This document shows positions 22,392 through 31,055 of a stretch of 32,967 nt of DNA, piece after piece. The position numbers and the translations under genes are program-made. Within the stretch, counting starts at the first letter, position 1; every line of letters starts with the position of its first letter. The stretch is from contig JAGAFQ010000062.1 in the NCBI GenBank assembly GCA_017612495.1, positions 1-32,967 on the forward strand, read 5' to 3'. The notes beneath the pieces were generated by a model. The model was not told the origin of the DNA. It made no database searches and saw only the letters and a list, made by a program, of their open reading frames with translations. The stretch comes from Clostridia bacterium. Its GTDB lineage: Bacteria; Bacillota; Clostridia; Oscillospirales; CAG-272.

Positions 22392-24704
22392 ATGAACAAT
22401 CCGAAAATATGTGCGGTGATCTTGGCGGGCGGCTTCGGCTCAAGGCTTCGTCCCATAACCGACACTCTGCCAAAGCCGCTGACTAAAATATTAGACAGAC
22501 CCGTTATGAGTTATGCTCTTGATATGATAAAAAATTGCGGCGCTATCCGCGCCTATGTAACGACACGCTATCTTGCCGAAAAGATATCCGAACATTTCGG
22601 CGAAAACTACGGAACTATATCTCTTCACTATAACAAAGAAGAAACGCCTCTGGGCACGGCGGGCTCGGTCGCGGCGGCGCTTGGCGGCGTTCTTGACGAT
22701 TACGACTGTTTTCTTGTTTTGAGCGGAGATGCCGTTTGCGATTTCGATTTGAATCCGGCGATAGCTTTTCATATAAAAAACGGCAACGACGCGACCATCG
22801 TCAGTTACCGAAAAAACGAGACGGCGGAATACGGCACGATAAGAGTAGAAAAGGACGGCGATAATGCCGATATGCAAAACGGCAAGATATTATCGTTTAT
22901 CGAAAAGCCTCCGCTTTCGCAGAGTTACAGCGATCTTGTCAACACAGGGATTTATATACTCTCGAAAAAAGCGATAGAAAAGATACCCGAGGGCGAATAT
23001 GACTTCGGCAAAGAGCTTTTTCCGAAAATGCTGGCAGACGGCGACAGACTCTTTTCTTATGAGGCGAGCGGGTATTGGTGCGATATCGGAAAAATATCGG
23101 AATACCGCCGCTGTCTTTGCGATATTATGCGCCGCAAAAACCTTGAAAACTATATAGACCCCTCGGCAGAGATCGCCGAGGACTGCGATATTTCGCAAAG
23201 AAGCGTTTTGGAAAAAGGCACAAAAGTCGGCAAGGGCTGCGATATTGAGGCATCCGTGCTGCTTGAAAACTGCAAAATCGGCGGCGGGTGCAAGATAACG
23301 AACGCGATAATTTGCGAAAACTGCGTTATCGAAGAGGGCTGCGTCGTGCCGAGCGGATGTATAATAGGCGGCTCGTGCAGGATACGCAAAAACACGGTGC
23401 TTATGCCGAACACGCAAATCGAGAGCGGCAAGGAGATAGGCAGCGACGGCTTTTATGAAGATGAGAACATCCCGTTTTCGGGTACTTTCCCCGCGCTTCA
23501 AAAGGACGGTTTTTGCGGAGAGTTTTATTACGAGTTCGATTTTTCCTTTGCCGTATCTTTGGGCAGAGCGGCGGCGTCGCTTGAAAACGTTTTGTCCGTC
23601 GGCATATACCACGACGGCGAAAAACACAGCGAAAACATCGCCCGCGCGATAGCTCTGGGCGTGCTTGAATGCGGCAAAAACGCCGTCATTTACAGAGACG
23701 TTTTCGACGGCGGAATGGTCTTTTGCGCCAAAGCGGATAAAAACGGGCTATTGTTTCACATAAGTTCTTTTTGCAAAAGGATATATGCGAAGATATATGA
23801 CGAAAACGGCGTTTTCCCGACCCGCGATATAGAAAACAAGATAATATCTGCGCTTCAAAAAAAGCCCAAATGTGCGAGCTTCTGCGGTAAGATCATCGAA
23901 AAGGACGACTTTATAACGAGATATCAAAGAGCCGTTTTTGAAAAATACAAATCGATAAGGCTTGACGGTATGAAGATACGCCTGCGCTCAAACGCCGTTT
24001 CTCACATTTTGGGCGAGATGCTTTCAAAGAGCGGCGCAAACGTAAGATACGAGGGGCAAAGACAGGATATGCTCTGCCTTGATATTTCCGATGACGGCAA
24101 GGAGCTTTTCGCGAGCCGCTTTGAAAACGGAAGGATATATCAAGCCGACCGCTGTCATATCGCCGCCGCCGTGGTAGCTTTTCTCGGCGCAAAGATCTTA
24201 TATTTGCCCGGCGACTGCTTATTCGGAATTGAAAGAGTCGTTGAAAAACGCGGATGCCGCGTTTTGCGTTTCGGCATATCCGCGCAAAATGCAGATACCG
24301 AAGAGGGCGATGCAAGAAAGAAATTTTATCTTAACTCATATCTTTTCGACGCGCTCGAACTCGCCTTTGTGTTTTCAGCCTGCGTTTTTGCTCAAAGCTT
24401 TGAAAATACGCTCAAAGAGCTGCCGCAATTTGAGGTATTTTCCGACAGCGTAAAGGTCAAAAAAGGCGACAGATGCTTTGTGATGAAATCGCTTTACGAT
24501 ATGCCCGAAAACAAGCAGACCGCTTTTTCGCAAAAAGAGGGCGTCGGCTTGGAATTTGAGCACGGCAAGGTGCACGTAATGCCGTACGGCGACGGTGTTT
24601 TTTCGATCGTTTCGGATGCGGAATGCTATGAAACCGCAAAAGAACTTGCCGACATCACAAAAGAAAAAATCGAAAAGCTCATAGCGAAACGACGCGAAAA
24701 ATAA
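22392..24704 (+). CDS. Sugar-1-phosphate nucleotidyltransferase fused to a degenerate phosphohexomutase domain
   Basis: A 770-aa fusion. Residues 1-240 are a nucleotidyltransferase (LAGGFGSRLRPITDTLPKPLT, LSGDAVCDFDL, FIEKPPLS, NTGIYILSK) that should activate a hexose 1-phosphate. Residues about 250-350 form left-handed beta-helix repeats (CDI/CKI/CVI hexapeptides). Residues about 370-765 resemble a phosphomannomutase/phosphoglucomutase, but the TASHNP serine loop is replaced (HISSFC) and the metal loop DxDxD is not evident, so this half is probably inactive or regulatory. Such GMPP-PMM-like fusions exist in cyanobacteria and Clostridia. No ribosome site is visible before ATG 22392; a TATTAT at 22371-22376 would give a nearly leaderless mRNA. 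Confidence 0.85.
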   Translation: MNNPKICAVILAGGFGSRLRPITDTLPKPLTKILDRPVMSYALDMIKNCGAIRAYVTTRYLAEKISEHFGENYGTISLHYNKEETPLGTAGSVAAALGGVLDDYDCFLVLSGDAVCDFDLNPAIAFHIKNGNDATIVSYRKNETAEYGTIRVEKDGDNADMQNGKILSFIEKPPLSQSYSDLVNTGIYILSKKAIEKIPEGEYDFGKELFPKMLADGDRLFSYEASGYWCDIGKISEYRRCLCDIMRRKNLENYIDPSAEIAEDCDISQRSVLEKGTKVGKGCDIEASVLLENCKIGGGCKITNAIICENCVIEEGCVVPSGCIIGGSCRIRKNTVLMPNTQIESGKEIGSDGFYEDENIPFSGTFPALQKDGFCGEFYYEFDFSFAVSLGRAAASLENVLSVGIYHDGEKHSENIARAIALGVLECGKNAVIYRDVFDGGMVFCAKADKNGLLFHISSFCKRIYAKIYDENGVFPTRDIENKIISALQKKPKCASFCGKIIEKDDFITRYQRAVFEKYKSIRLDGMKIRLRSNAVSHILGEMLSKSGANVRYEGQRQDMLCLDISDDGKELFASRFENGRIYQADRCHIAAAVVAFLGAKILYLPGDCLFGIERVVEKRGCRVLRFGISAQNADTEEGDARKKFYLNSYLFDALELAFVFSACVFAQSFENTLKELPQFEVFSDSVKVKKGDRCFVMKSLYDMPENKQTAFSQKEGVGLEFEHGKVHVMPYGDGVFSIVSDAECYETAKELADITKEKIEKLIAKRREK

Positions 24705-24709
24705 AATAT

Positions 24710-24743
24710 AAAACGGCGCCGATGCCCACCCGGCGCCGTTTTT
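24710..24743 (+). terminator. Terminator after the nucleotidyltransferase fusion
   Basis: GC-rich stem AACGGCGCC/GGCGCCGTT with a roughly 12-nt loop and a T5 run. Confidence 0.9.
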
Positions 24744-24830
24744 ATGCTTATTCTACCGTCAGCAGAGTGACAAAAAGCAAACTCTACTTGCCCATTTTCA
24801 CAAAGGCGACGGCGCAAAGGCAACAATAGA

Positions 24831-24859
24831 TTGAAAATTCCGCCGTGCCGTGCGAAAAT
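24831..24859 (+). promoter_or_regulatory. Putative promoter of degV
   Basis: TTGAAA, 17-bp spacer, GAAAAT, about 47 bp before the degV ATG. The -10 matches at 4 of 6. Confidence 0.4.
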
Positions 24860-24905
24860 GGATTTACAAAGACAGGAATATTTCAAAAGGGGTAAACGAT
24901 AAAAA

Positions 24906-25817
24906 ATGGAAAAATTTTTGCTTTCATGTGAATCGTGCATCGATATGCCTTATGAATACATCAAAAGACGCAACGTTTCGGTACTGTTTTACACGTATGA
25001 GGTAAACGGCGAGGTCTTTTATGACGATATGGGTGAAGTGGTAAAAACGAAAAAAACGGAGAAAGCCGAGGACGGATCGGAGAAGTTTTGGAACACACAG
25101 CGAGAGGGCGTTTGTCCCGTGACATCCCCGATAAGCCAAAAGTGCTATTACGACTATTTTGAAAAGATCTCCGCATCCGACGACGTTTTGCATATCTCTT
25201 TGGGCTCGGGCATCAGCAAATCTTTTTTCAATGCGCTCTCGGCGGCAAAAGAGCTTATGGAGAAATATCCCGAACGAAAGATCGCCGTTTTGGACACTCA
25301 TTGCCTCTCGGGCGGATACGGTATGGCGGTAGACCTTGCCTGCGATCTGCGCGACGGCGGCTGCGGATTTGACGAGCTTTCATCACAGCTCTCGGATGAA
25401 TGCCGCAAGATACATCACCGCTTTTTTACATCAGACCTTTCTTTTTTGCGAAAGAGCGGCAGACTTTCAAGTGTTTTTTCTACGGTGGCATCGGCGCTCG
25501 GCTCATGTCAGATAATGCAGCTCGATTTTGACGGCAATATCGTCGTCTGCGACAAGGTCAGAGGCGAAAATAAGGCTGTCGAAGAAATAGCGATCGCCAT
25601 GGCGGGACGTTGCCGCGGCGGATTTGAATATGCCGACAAATGCTTTATTTGCCACTCGGATAACGCCGCCTCTGCCGAGGCGCTGCGCACAAAGCTCGAA
25701 GAAAACTTTGAAAAGCTTACGGGCAAGATAAAAATTTTCGGTATGGGACCGATCACCGGCGCGCATTGCGGTCCCGGCACCGTTGCTTTGTTCTTCTTCG
25801 GCGAAGAAAGACAATGA
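24906..25817 (+). CDS. DegV family fatty-acid-binding protein
   Basis: A 303-aa DegV protein; the family (FakB in staphylococci) binds fatty acids and presents them to a FakA kinase. Features: N-terminal SCESCIDMPYEYIKRRNVSVL, the loop VCPVTSPISQKCYYDYFEKI (usually PxTSxPS), LHISLGSGISKSFFNA, VLDTHCLSGGYGM, HHRFFTSDLSFLRKSGRLS, and GPITGAHCGPGTVALFFFG at the end. No fakA is in the window. Start ATG 24906 with AAGGGG about 12 nt upstream. Single gene; terminator at 25853. Confidence 0.93.
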   Translation: MEKFLLSCESCIDMPYEYIKRRNVSVLFYTYEVNGEVFYDDMGEVVKTKKTEKAEDGSEKFWNTQREGVCPVTSPISQKCYYDYFEKISASDDVLHISLGSGISKSFFNALSAAKELMEKYPERKIAVLDTHCLSGGYGMAVDLACDLRDGGCGFDELSSQLSDECRKIHHRFFTSDLSFLRKSGRLSSVFSTVASALGSCQIMQLDFDGNIVVCDKVRGENKAVEEIAIAMAGRCRGGFEYADKCFICHSDNAASAEALRTKLEENFEKLTGKIKIFGMGPITGAHCGPGTVALFFFGEERQ

Positions 25818-25884
25818 GAAGGTCAAATCCCGTTAAAACACGGCTATGCAACAAAAAAGCACACCTATCGGTGTGCTTTTTTGT
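25818..25884. repeat. Direct repeat copy A of the tRNA-Glu downstream region
   Basis: 67 bp, matching 26068-26134 at 64 positions. It includes GAAGGTCAA, CGGCTATGCAACAAAA and the terminator stem. A further 12 nt GTGACCCGTACG (25913-25924) repeat the 3' end of tRNA-Glu, after an inserted hairpin ATCCAAG...CTTGGAT. The interval 25925-26067 shows no gene; it holds two more hairpins (GTCAATGC-GCATTGAC and AAAAACGAC-GTCGTTTTT). Confidence 0.85.
25853..25882. terminator. Terminator after degV (copy A)
   Basis: A perfect 13-bp stem AAAAAAGCACACC/GGTGTGCTTTTTT with loop TATC; it can work in both directions. Confidence 0.85.
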
Positions 25885-26067
25885 ATATCCAAGTCGCTTG
25901 CGGCTTGGATAAGTGACCCGTACGTACTATGGCAAAAGATCCGAAAGAAAAGTCAATGCTCGCGCATTGACCTCTTGCTTTTTTGCACAGAGCGAACAAA
26001 GATAAACGCCCCCTTCCTTAAAAACGACGCACCGTGTCGTTTTTATCGCGGCTACGCCATGCGACCG

Positions 26068-26134
26068 GAAGGTCAATTCCCGTTAAAATACGGCTATGCA
26101 ACAAAATAGCACACCTATCGGTGTGCTTTTTTGT
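26068..26134. repeat. Direct repeat copy B, adjoining tRNA-Glu
   Basis: The second copy of the 67-bp repeat, 250 bp to the right of copy A, placed directly after the tRNA-Glu CCA end. Confidence 0.85.
26103..26132 (-). terminator. Terminator of the tRNA-Met/tRNA-Glu unit
   Basis: Stem AGCACACC/GGTGTGCT with loop and, reading leftward, ATTTTG after it, 3 nt beyond the tRNA-Glu CCA. One A-to-T change relative to copy A weakens the T-run on this side. Confidence 0.8.
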
Positions 26135-26209
26135 TGGTGACCCGTACGGGAATTGAACCCATGTTACAGCCGTGAAAGGGCCGTGTCTTAACCTCTTGAC
26201 CAACGGGCC
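26135..26209 (-). tRNA. tRNA-Glu(TTC)
   Basis: 75 nt with encoded CCA. Acceptor GGCCCGT/ACGGGTC, anticodon loop CTTTCAC (TTC), T arm with GGTTCAATTCC. Four bases separate it from tRNA-Met upstream; both are in one transcript. Confidence 0.97.
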
Positions 26210-26213
26210 TTAT

Positions 26214-26290
26214 TGGTAGCGAGAGTTGGATTTGAACCCACGACCGTTCGGGTATGAACCGAATGCTCTAGCCAACTGAGCTATCTCGCC
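26214..26290 (-). tRNA. tRNA-Met(CAT), elongator type
   Basis: 77 nt with encoded CCA. Acceptor GGCGAGA/TCTCGCT with a G-T first pair, D arm TAGCTCAGTTGGCTAGAGC, anticodon stem TTCGG/CCGAA with loop TTCATAC (CAT). The paired first position speaks against an initiator tRNA. A CAT anticodon could also be a lysidine tRNA-Ile, but the body resembles elongator Met. Confidence 0.93.
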
Positions 26291-26320
26291 ATATCGCAAC
26301 GTTTCAACCGTTGCTATAAG

Positions 26321-26349
26321 ATTCTATCACAGCAACTCCCGTTTGTCAA
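26321..26349 (-). promoter_or_regulatory. sigmaA promoter of the tRNA-Met/tRNA-Glu unit
   Basis: Perfect TTGACA, 17-bp spacer, TAGAAT on the minus strand, with a GCAACG/CGTTGC inverted repeat in the short leader (26295-26314). Confidence 0.85.
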
Positions 26350-26444
26350 CTCTATTTTGAACTTTTTTGCGAAACTTTTTTGCGAAAAAGGGGATTTTTT
26401 CTGCATTTTTGCAACAATAAGTTTTCAAGTCGGGCTTTTTTGAC

Positions 26445-26473
26445 TTGCAAAATTCCCATATATATTGTATAAT
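26445..26473 (+). promoter_or_regulatory. sigmaA promoter of the SDR-gyrA unit
   Basis: TTGCAA, 17-bp spacer, perfect TATAAT, 38 bp before the TTG start at 26512. As only 16 bp separate the SDR gene and gyrA, it likely drives both. Confidence 0.7.
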
Positions 26474-26511
26474 ATATAATATAATATTATATAGTGCGAT
26501 GGGGGATTTGT

Positions 26512-27258
26512 TTGTCAAACAGACCGACTGTTATTGTCACGGGCGGAGCAAAGGGCATCGGCGCTGCGATTTGCCGCAAATTTGCGCTTTGCGGATATAA
26601 TGTTTTGATCCACTATAATAAAAGCGAAGAGCGGGCGGCGGCACTGAAGAAAGAAATTCTGCTTTGCGGTGCCGACTGCGATATCTTCTGCGGCGATTTG
26701 TCGCAGGCGGAAAATTGCGAAAAGCTTGCCGCTTTTGCAAAAGACCGTTTCGGCGGCATCGACGTTTTGATAAACAACGCAGGCGTTTCTCAAATCGGTC
26801 TTTTTTCGGATATTTCTGAAGAGGACTATGAAAGAGTCTTCGGCGCCAACGTCAAAAGTGCGATCTTCTGTTCCAAAGCGGTTTTGGATATAATGCGCAA
26901 GGACGGCAAAGAGGGCGGAAAGATCATCAACATATCTTCGATGTGGGGCATTTGCGGCGCCTCGTGCGAGGTGCTTTATTCGGCATCGAAGGCGGCGATC
27001 ATCGGCTTAACAAAAGCGCTTGCAAAAGAGCTTTGCTATTCAAAGATCAGAGTCAACTGCATAGCACCCGGCGTTGTAAACACCGATATGTTTACTCATT
27101 ATGATAAAAAAACTCAAAAAGAGATAGCCGACGATATACCGCTGGGGTATGTCGATGAGCCCGAAAACATCGCCGAAACGGCATTCTTTCTGGCATCGGA
27201 CGGCGGAGATTATTTTGACGGACAGGTTTTGAGTCCCAACGGCGGACGTGTTATATAG
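26512..27258 (+). CDS. Short-chain dehydrogenase/reductase, FabG-like
   Basis: A 248-aa classical SDR. Cofactor site TGGAKGIG (near residues 9-16), NNAG at about 84-87, catalytic Ser in INISSMWG, YSASK (Tyr and Lys of the active site), and the C terminus DGQVLSPNGG. It resembles 3-oxoacyl-ACP reductase FabG, but no other fatty-acid gene is near, so the substrate is open. Start TTG 26512, preceded by GGGGGA at good spacing; a GTG at 26494 has none. Lies directly upstream of gyrA. Confidence 0.88.
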   Translation: MSNRPTVIVTGGAKGIGAAICRKFALCGYNVLIHYNKSEERAAALKKEILLCGADCDIFCGDLSQAENCEKLAAFAKDRFGGIDVLINNAGVSQIGLFSDISEEDYERVFGANVKSAIFCSKAVLDIMRKDGKEGGKIINISSMWGICGASCEVLYSASKAAIIGLTKALAKELCYSKIRVNCIAPGVVNTDMFTHYDKKTQKEIADDIPLGYVDEPENIAETAFFLASDGGDYFDGQVLSPNGGRVI

Positions 27259-27274
27259 AAAGGCGGTAGATACA

Positions 27275-29791
27275 GTGGCACACGAAACTTATGATTACAG
27301 TGCGCACGCAGACCAGAAAATTCTTGACGTAGAGCTTGAAAAAGAGCTTAAAAAATCGTTCATCGACTATGCAATGAGCGTTATCGTCAGCCGTGCGCTC
27401 CCCGACGTGCGCGACGGCTTGAAGCCCGGTCAGCGCCGCATTATGTATGCGATGTATGAGGACCATCTGACGTCGGATCATCCTTTTCAAAAGTCGGCAA
27501 CGACAGTCGGTAACGTGCTCGGCAGATACCATCCGCACGGCGACAGCGCCGTATATGACACAATGGTACGTATGGCGCAGTCCTTTGTTATGCGCTATCC
27601 GCTCGTTGAGGGACACGGCAACTTCGGTAACATTGACGGCGATGAAGCCGCCGCATACCGTTATACCGAGGCGCGTATGTCAAAAATGGCGAGCGCGCTC
27701 ATGCTCGATATCGACAAAGACGTTGTAAATTTCGTGCCGAACTTTGACAACCGTCTGCGCGAGCCCGAGGTCTTGCCCTCCCGCTTCCCGAACTTGCTCG
27801 TCAACGGTTCTGTCGGCATTGCCGTCGGTATGGCGACGAACATCCCTCCTCACAACCTTTGCGAGGTCATCGACGGCGCCGTTTATCTTATGGATCATCC
27901 CGATGCCACCTGCGAAGAGCTTATGCAGTTCGTGAAAGGCCCCGATTTCCCGACGGGCGCCATCATTTGCGGAACGTCGGGCATAAAGGACGCATATTCA
28001 ACGGGCAAAGGCAGAATAATCGTCCGTTCACGCGCCGAGATAAACGAAGAAAAGCACCAGATAATCATCACCGAGATACCCTATCAGGTCAACAAAGCGA
28101 TGCTCGTTGAAAGCATTGCCAACCTACACAAAGAAAAACGTGTTGAAGGCATCAAGGACTTAAAGGACGTTTCGGGCAAAAACGGAATGAAGATCATCGT
28201 CGAATACAGCCAGAACGCGAACGGCGAGGTCATTCTCAACCAATTATATAAATATACTCAACTTCAGGATACCTGTGCCGTCAATATGCTTGCGATCGTT
28301 GACGGTGCGCCGAAGATCTTGAATTTGAAAGAGATGCTCTCTCACTATATTTCTCATCAGCAGAGCGTATTTTCGCGCCGCACCAAGTTCGATCTTGAAA
28401 AGGCGCTTGCCCGTGAGCACATACTTGAAGGACAGATGCGCGCCATCGAGGATATTGACAGAGTTATCGAGATCATACGCGCATCCGATTCCGTTGCAAA
28501 CGCAAAGACGGCTTTGATCGAAGCATTCGGACTTACCGATATTCAGGCGCAGGCGATAGTCGATATGACCTTGGGCAAACTTGCAGGTCTTGAAAGGATC
28601 AAGATCGAAGACGAGCTTGCCGAAAAGCGCGCGCTCATTGAAGAATTGCGTTCGATCTTATCTGATGAGAGCAAGCTCACCGCGCTCGTCAAGGATGCGA
28701 TAAGCGAACTCAAAACCAAATTCGGCGACGAAAGAAAGACCGAGATCGCCGCTCCCATAAACGATATCGACCTTGAAGATATGATCGAAAAGCACGACTG
28801 CGTTATCACCACGACGCGCTCGGGCTATGTAAAGCGCCTGCCTGCCGACACATACAGCGCACAGCACAGAGGCGGCAAGGGCATCACCGGTATGACGACG
28901 AAAGAGAGCGACCTTGTTGAAAACGTTATGGTCGTTCACTCACATTCGAGCATTCTGATGTTCACAAATACGGGCAAAGTATTTGTAAAGAAAGCATATC
29001 AGATCCCCGAAGCCGGCAGAACGGCAAAGGGCACCAACATCGTGAACATACTTGAACTTTCCGAGAACGAAAAAGTCACGGCGGCTATCGCCATTGACGA
29101 TTTCTGCGACGGCAGCATTCTTGATATGATCACAAAGAAAGGCGTCATCAAGCGCTGCGAGCTTTCGGAATTTGAATATCAGCGCCGCGGAGGCAAGATC
29201 GCCATTGATCTTGACGAGGGCGATGAGCTTATTTACATGCTCCGCACCGACTGCACAAAGCATATCGTTATCGCCACCAAGGAGGGCAACGCTGTCCGCT
29301 TTGACGAAAACGATGCCCGTTTGCTCGGCAGAAATGCGCGCGGTGTTCGCGGCATTCAGCTCCACGAGGGCGACGAGGTCGCGGGCGTTGCGATAGTCGA
29401 TGATTCAAAGGTACTTGTCACCATTACCGAAAACGGCTACGGCAAGCGCTCCGCGTTTGACGAATTCGCTTGCAGAAGCCGCGGAACGATCGGTGTATGC
29501 TGTCATACCCTTTCTGAAAAGACGGGACGTCTTTGCGGCATTGCCGCAGTTTCAGACGACGACGATCTTATGATGATAACCGATGACGGCATCATTATTC
29601 GTACGTCGGTCGAGGAGATACCCGTATATCGCAGAAGCGCCTCGGGCGTAATCGTTATGCGTCTTTCAGAGGGAGCAAAGGTCGTAAACTTCGCTGTTGC
29701 AAAGAAGCAGGATGAAGACGACGGCGAGGGTGAGGGCGACGAAGAAACCCCCGAAACGGCAGAATCCCCCGAAACAGCCTCTGAAAACTGA
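27275..29791 (+). CDS. gyrA: DNA gyrase subunit A
   Basis: An 838-aa subunit that cuts and rejoins DNA. Opening KSFIDYAMSVIVSRALPDVRDGLKPGQRRIMYAM; quinolone region HPHGDSAVYDTMVRMAQ with Ser and Asp at the positions of E. coli S83 and D87 (susceptible type); catalytic Tyr in EAAAYRYTEARM; IGVGMATNIPPHNL-type motif as VGIAVGMATNIPPHNL. The C-terminal beta-pinwheel (about 505-810) carries the GyrA box as QHRGGKG, consensus Q(R/K)RGG(R/K)G, and ends in an acidic tail (DEDDGEGEGDEE). Start GTG 27275 with GGCGG upstream. It is unlinked to gyrB (8466) by about 19 kb. Confidence 0.97.
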   Translation: MAHETYDYSAHADQKILDVELEKELKKSFIDYAMSVIVSRALPDVRDGLKPGQRRIMYAMYEDHLTSDHPFQKSATTVGNVLGRYHPHGDSAVYDTMVRMAQSFVMRYPLVEGHGNFGNIDGDEAAAYRYTEARMSKMASALMLDIDKDVVNFVPNFDNRLREPEVLPSRFPNLLVNGSVGIAVGMATNIPPHNLCEVIDGAVYLMDHPDATCEELMQFVKGPDFPTGAIICGTSGIKDAYSTGKGRIIVRSRAEINEEKHQIIITEIPYQVNKAMLVESIANLHKEKRVEGIKDLKDVSGKNGMKIIVEYSQNANGEVILNQLYKYTQLQDTCAVNMLAIVDGAPKILNLKEMLSHYISHQQSVFSRRTKFDLEKALAREHILEGQMRAIEDIDRVIEIIRASDSVANAKTALIEAFGLTDIQAQAIVDMTLGKLAGLERIKIEDELAEKRALIEELRSILSDESKLTALVKDAISELKTKFGDERKTEIAAPINDIDLEDMIEKHDCVITTTRSGYVKRLPADTYSAQHRGGKGITGMTTKESDLVENVMVVHSHSSILMFTNTGKVFVKKAYQIPEAGRTAKGTNIVNILELSENEKVTAAIAIDDFCDGSILDMITKKGVIKRCELSEFEYQRRGGKIAIDLDEGDELIYMLRTDCTKHIVIATKEGNAVRFDENDARLLGRNARGVRGIQLHEGDEVAGVAIVDDSKVLVTITENGYGKRSAFDEFACRSRGTIGVCCHTLSEKTGRLCGIAAVSDDDDLMMITDDGIIIRTSVEEIPVYRRSASGVIVMRLSEGAKVVNFAVAKKQDEDDGEGEGDEETPETAESPETASEN

Positions 29792-29817
29792 TCGGGTAAT
29801 TTAGGCTTTAACAAATA

Positions 29818-29846
29818 TAAAAACCGCTCGAAAGAGCGGTTTTTTC
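29818..29846 (+). terminator. Terminator after gyrA
   Basis: An 8-bp stem AACCGCTC/GAGCGGTT with a GAAA tetraloop and a T-run. The A-run before it makes it usable in both directions, also ending the convergent lipoprotein operon. Confidence 0.92.
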
Positions 29847-29853
29847 TGTATTC

Positions 29854-30315
29854 TTATTCAAATTCAGCCATAACGGCGGAATATTTATTGTCGAACTGAT
29901 TTGCCACGGCATTAAGATAATCTTCATTCAGATTATAACAATAGCTCGACAGCATACTTTGGCAGGCAAGAAGTGTTATGCTGCTGCTCGGAATATCGTA
30001 TGTCGCCAATATCTCTTTCGCCTTTTCGACGCGAATAGTGGGTAACGCTTCAAATTCCTCTCGGGTTTTGAGCCGATTTGTGCCTGACATCAAACGGCAC
30101 GAAAAAGAGCCGTTTGCCATACTGAAAACATATACTTCAATGCCCTTGGGCGTTTCAAGATGATAATAATCTTCAATGCTCGGCGCAATAAACGTTTCGT
30201 CTTTTCCGCTTTCCTGCGTCGGAATATCGTCTTTCGTTGTGTTTTTTGCTTCGCTTTTGCAGGAGGCAAAAGATATCAGCATCAAAAAGCAAAGAATGAT
30301 CGTAAATTTTTTCAT
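29854..30315 (-). CDS. Putative lipoprotein, unknown function
   Basis: A 153-aa protein with a lipoprotein signal: MKKFTIILCFLMLISFASC, with Cys19 as the lipidated residue (FAS-C, a slightly atypical lipobox). A low-complexity linker (KSEAKNTTKDDIPTQESGKDE) follows, then a compact domain (about 45-153) with predicted strands and helices (GIEVYVFSMANGSFSCRLMSG; AKEILATYDIPSSSITLLACQS). No family recognised. AGGAGG lies 6 nt before ATG 30315. Last gene of the pfkB-like/ruvX/rsmG unit, 8 bp from rsmG. Confidence 0.82.
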   Translation of the reverse strand: MKKFTIILCFLMLISFASCKSEAKNTTKDDIPTQESGKDETFIAPSIEDYYHLETPKGIEVYVFSMANGSFSCRLMSGTNRLKTREEFEALPTIRVEKAKEILATYDIPSSSITLLACQSMLSSYCYNLNEDYLNAVANQFDNKYSAVMAEFE

Positions 30316-30323
30316 ATTTCCTC

Positions 30324-31052
30324 CTATTGAATCGGACTTGCCGTGATCTTTGCGTATTTTCTCGGATATTTTGCCGGAGTGTTTGCGATCTTTTCGATAA
30401 CGATTATGTGTCTTGCGGCAGTTTCATCATCACATATCAAAGAGATCTCTTTATCTTCTGTTACCCTGCCGCCGAGCAGAGCTATTGCCTTTGCCGCTCT
30501 TTCAAGTTCCACTTTTCCGCTTTGACCTTTTAAGGCGACAAAACGTCCGCCCACCTTGACAAAGGGCAGACAAAGCTCGCACAAAACGGGCAGATTTGCA
30601 ACGGCTCTTGCCGTGACGGTATCGAATTTTTCGCGGTATTCCTCTTTTTGCGAAAATTCCTCCGCTCTGCCGGAAATTCCGAGAATATTTGATATGCCGC
30701 TGACTTTTGCGGTGTTGTTTATATAGGCTGTCTTTTTTGCGGTGCTGTCAAGGGATAAAACGTCGCAGTCGGTGAGCGCGGCGATGACGAATGACGGAAA
30801 CCCCGCTCCCGCGCCTACGTCAAGTATCTTTTTGCCGCAAATATGCGGTATCGCAAACGCGCTGTCGGTTATGTGCTTTGAGATCATTTCGCACTCGTCC
30901 TTTATGGCGGTGAGATTCATATTCGCACCGACTGACGCAAGCTCGCCTGTCATTTTATGAAGTTTTTCGGCACCGCTTTGTGAAAAGAGCTCCTCGATTC
31001 CGTTTTTTCGGAAAGAGGACCTCATTTTTTCGCAGAAAATATCAAAATCCAT
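30324..31052 (-). CDS. rsmG: 16S rRNA (guanine(527)-N7)-methyltransferase
   Basis: A 242-aa enzyme (formerly GidB) that methylates G527 of 16S rRNA; loss gives low-level streptomycin resistance. Motifs: MNLTAIKDECEMISKHITDS, SAM site ILDVGAGAGFPSFVIA, SLDSTAKKTAYIN, TARAVANLPVLCELCLPFVKVGGRFVALKG, and near the end NTPAKYPRKYAKITASPI. Usually it follows mnmE-mnmG; here it follows ruvX (3 bp gap), probably with translational coupling as its ribosome site is weak. Confidence 0.95.
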   Translation of the reverse strand: MDFDIFCEKMRSSFRKNGIEELFSQSGAEKLHKMTGELASVGANMNLTAIKDECEMISKHITDSAFAIPHICGKKILDVGAGAGFPSFVIAALTDCDVLSLDSTAKKTAYINNTAKVSGISNILGISGRAEEFSQKEEYREKFDTVTARAVANLPVLCELCLPFVKVGGRFVALKGQSGKVELERAAKAIALLGGRVTEDKEISLICDDETAARHIIVIEKIANTPAKYPRKYAKITASPIQ

Positions 31053-31055
31053 CGT

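Noticed and set aside
22890..23627. A 245-codon open frame on the minus strand
   Set aside because: Antisense to the nucleotidyltransferase fusion, composition Ala/Arg/Tyr-rich without motifs, no ribosome site.
25846..26109. A plus-strand open frame in the tRNA-Glu repeat region
   Set aside because: It reads through terminator stems and both repeat regions; no ribosome site and no homology that I can see.
26214..26290. Initiator tRNA-fMet
   Set aside because: Position 1-72 can pair (G-T) and the anticodon stem lacks the three G-C pairs of initiators; the body fits elongator Met.
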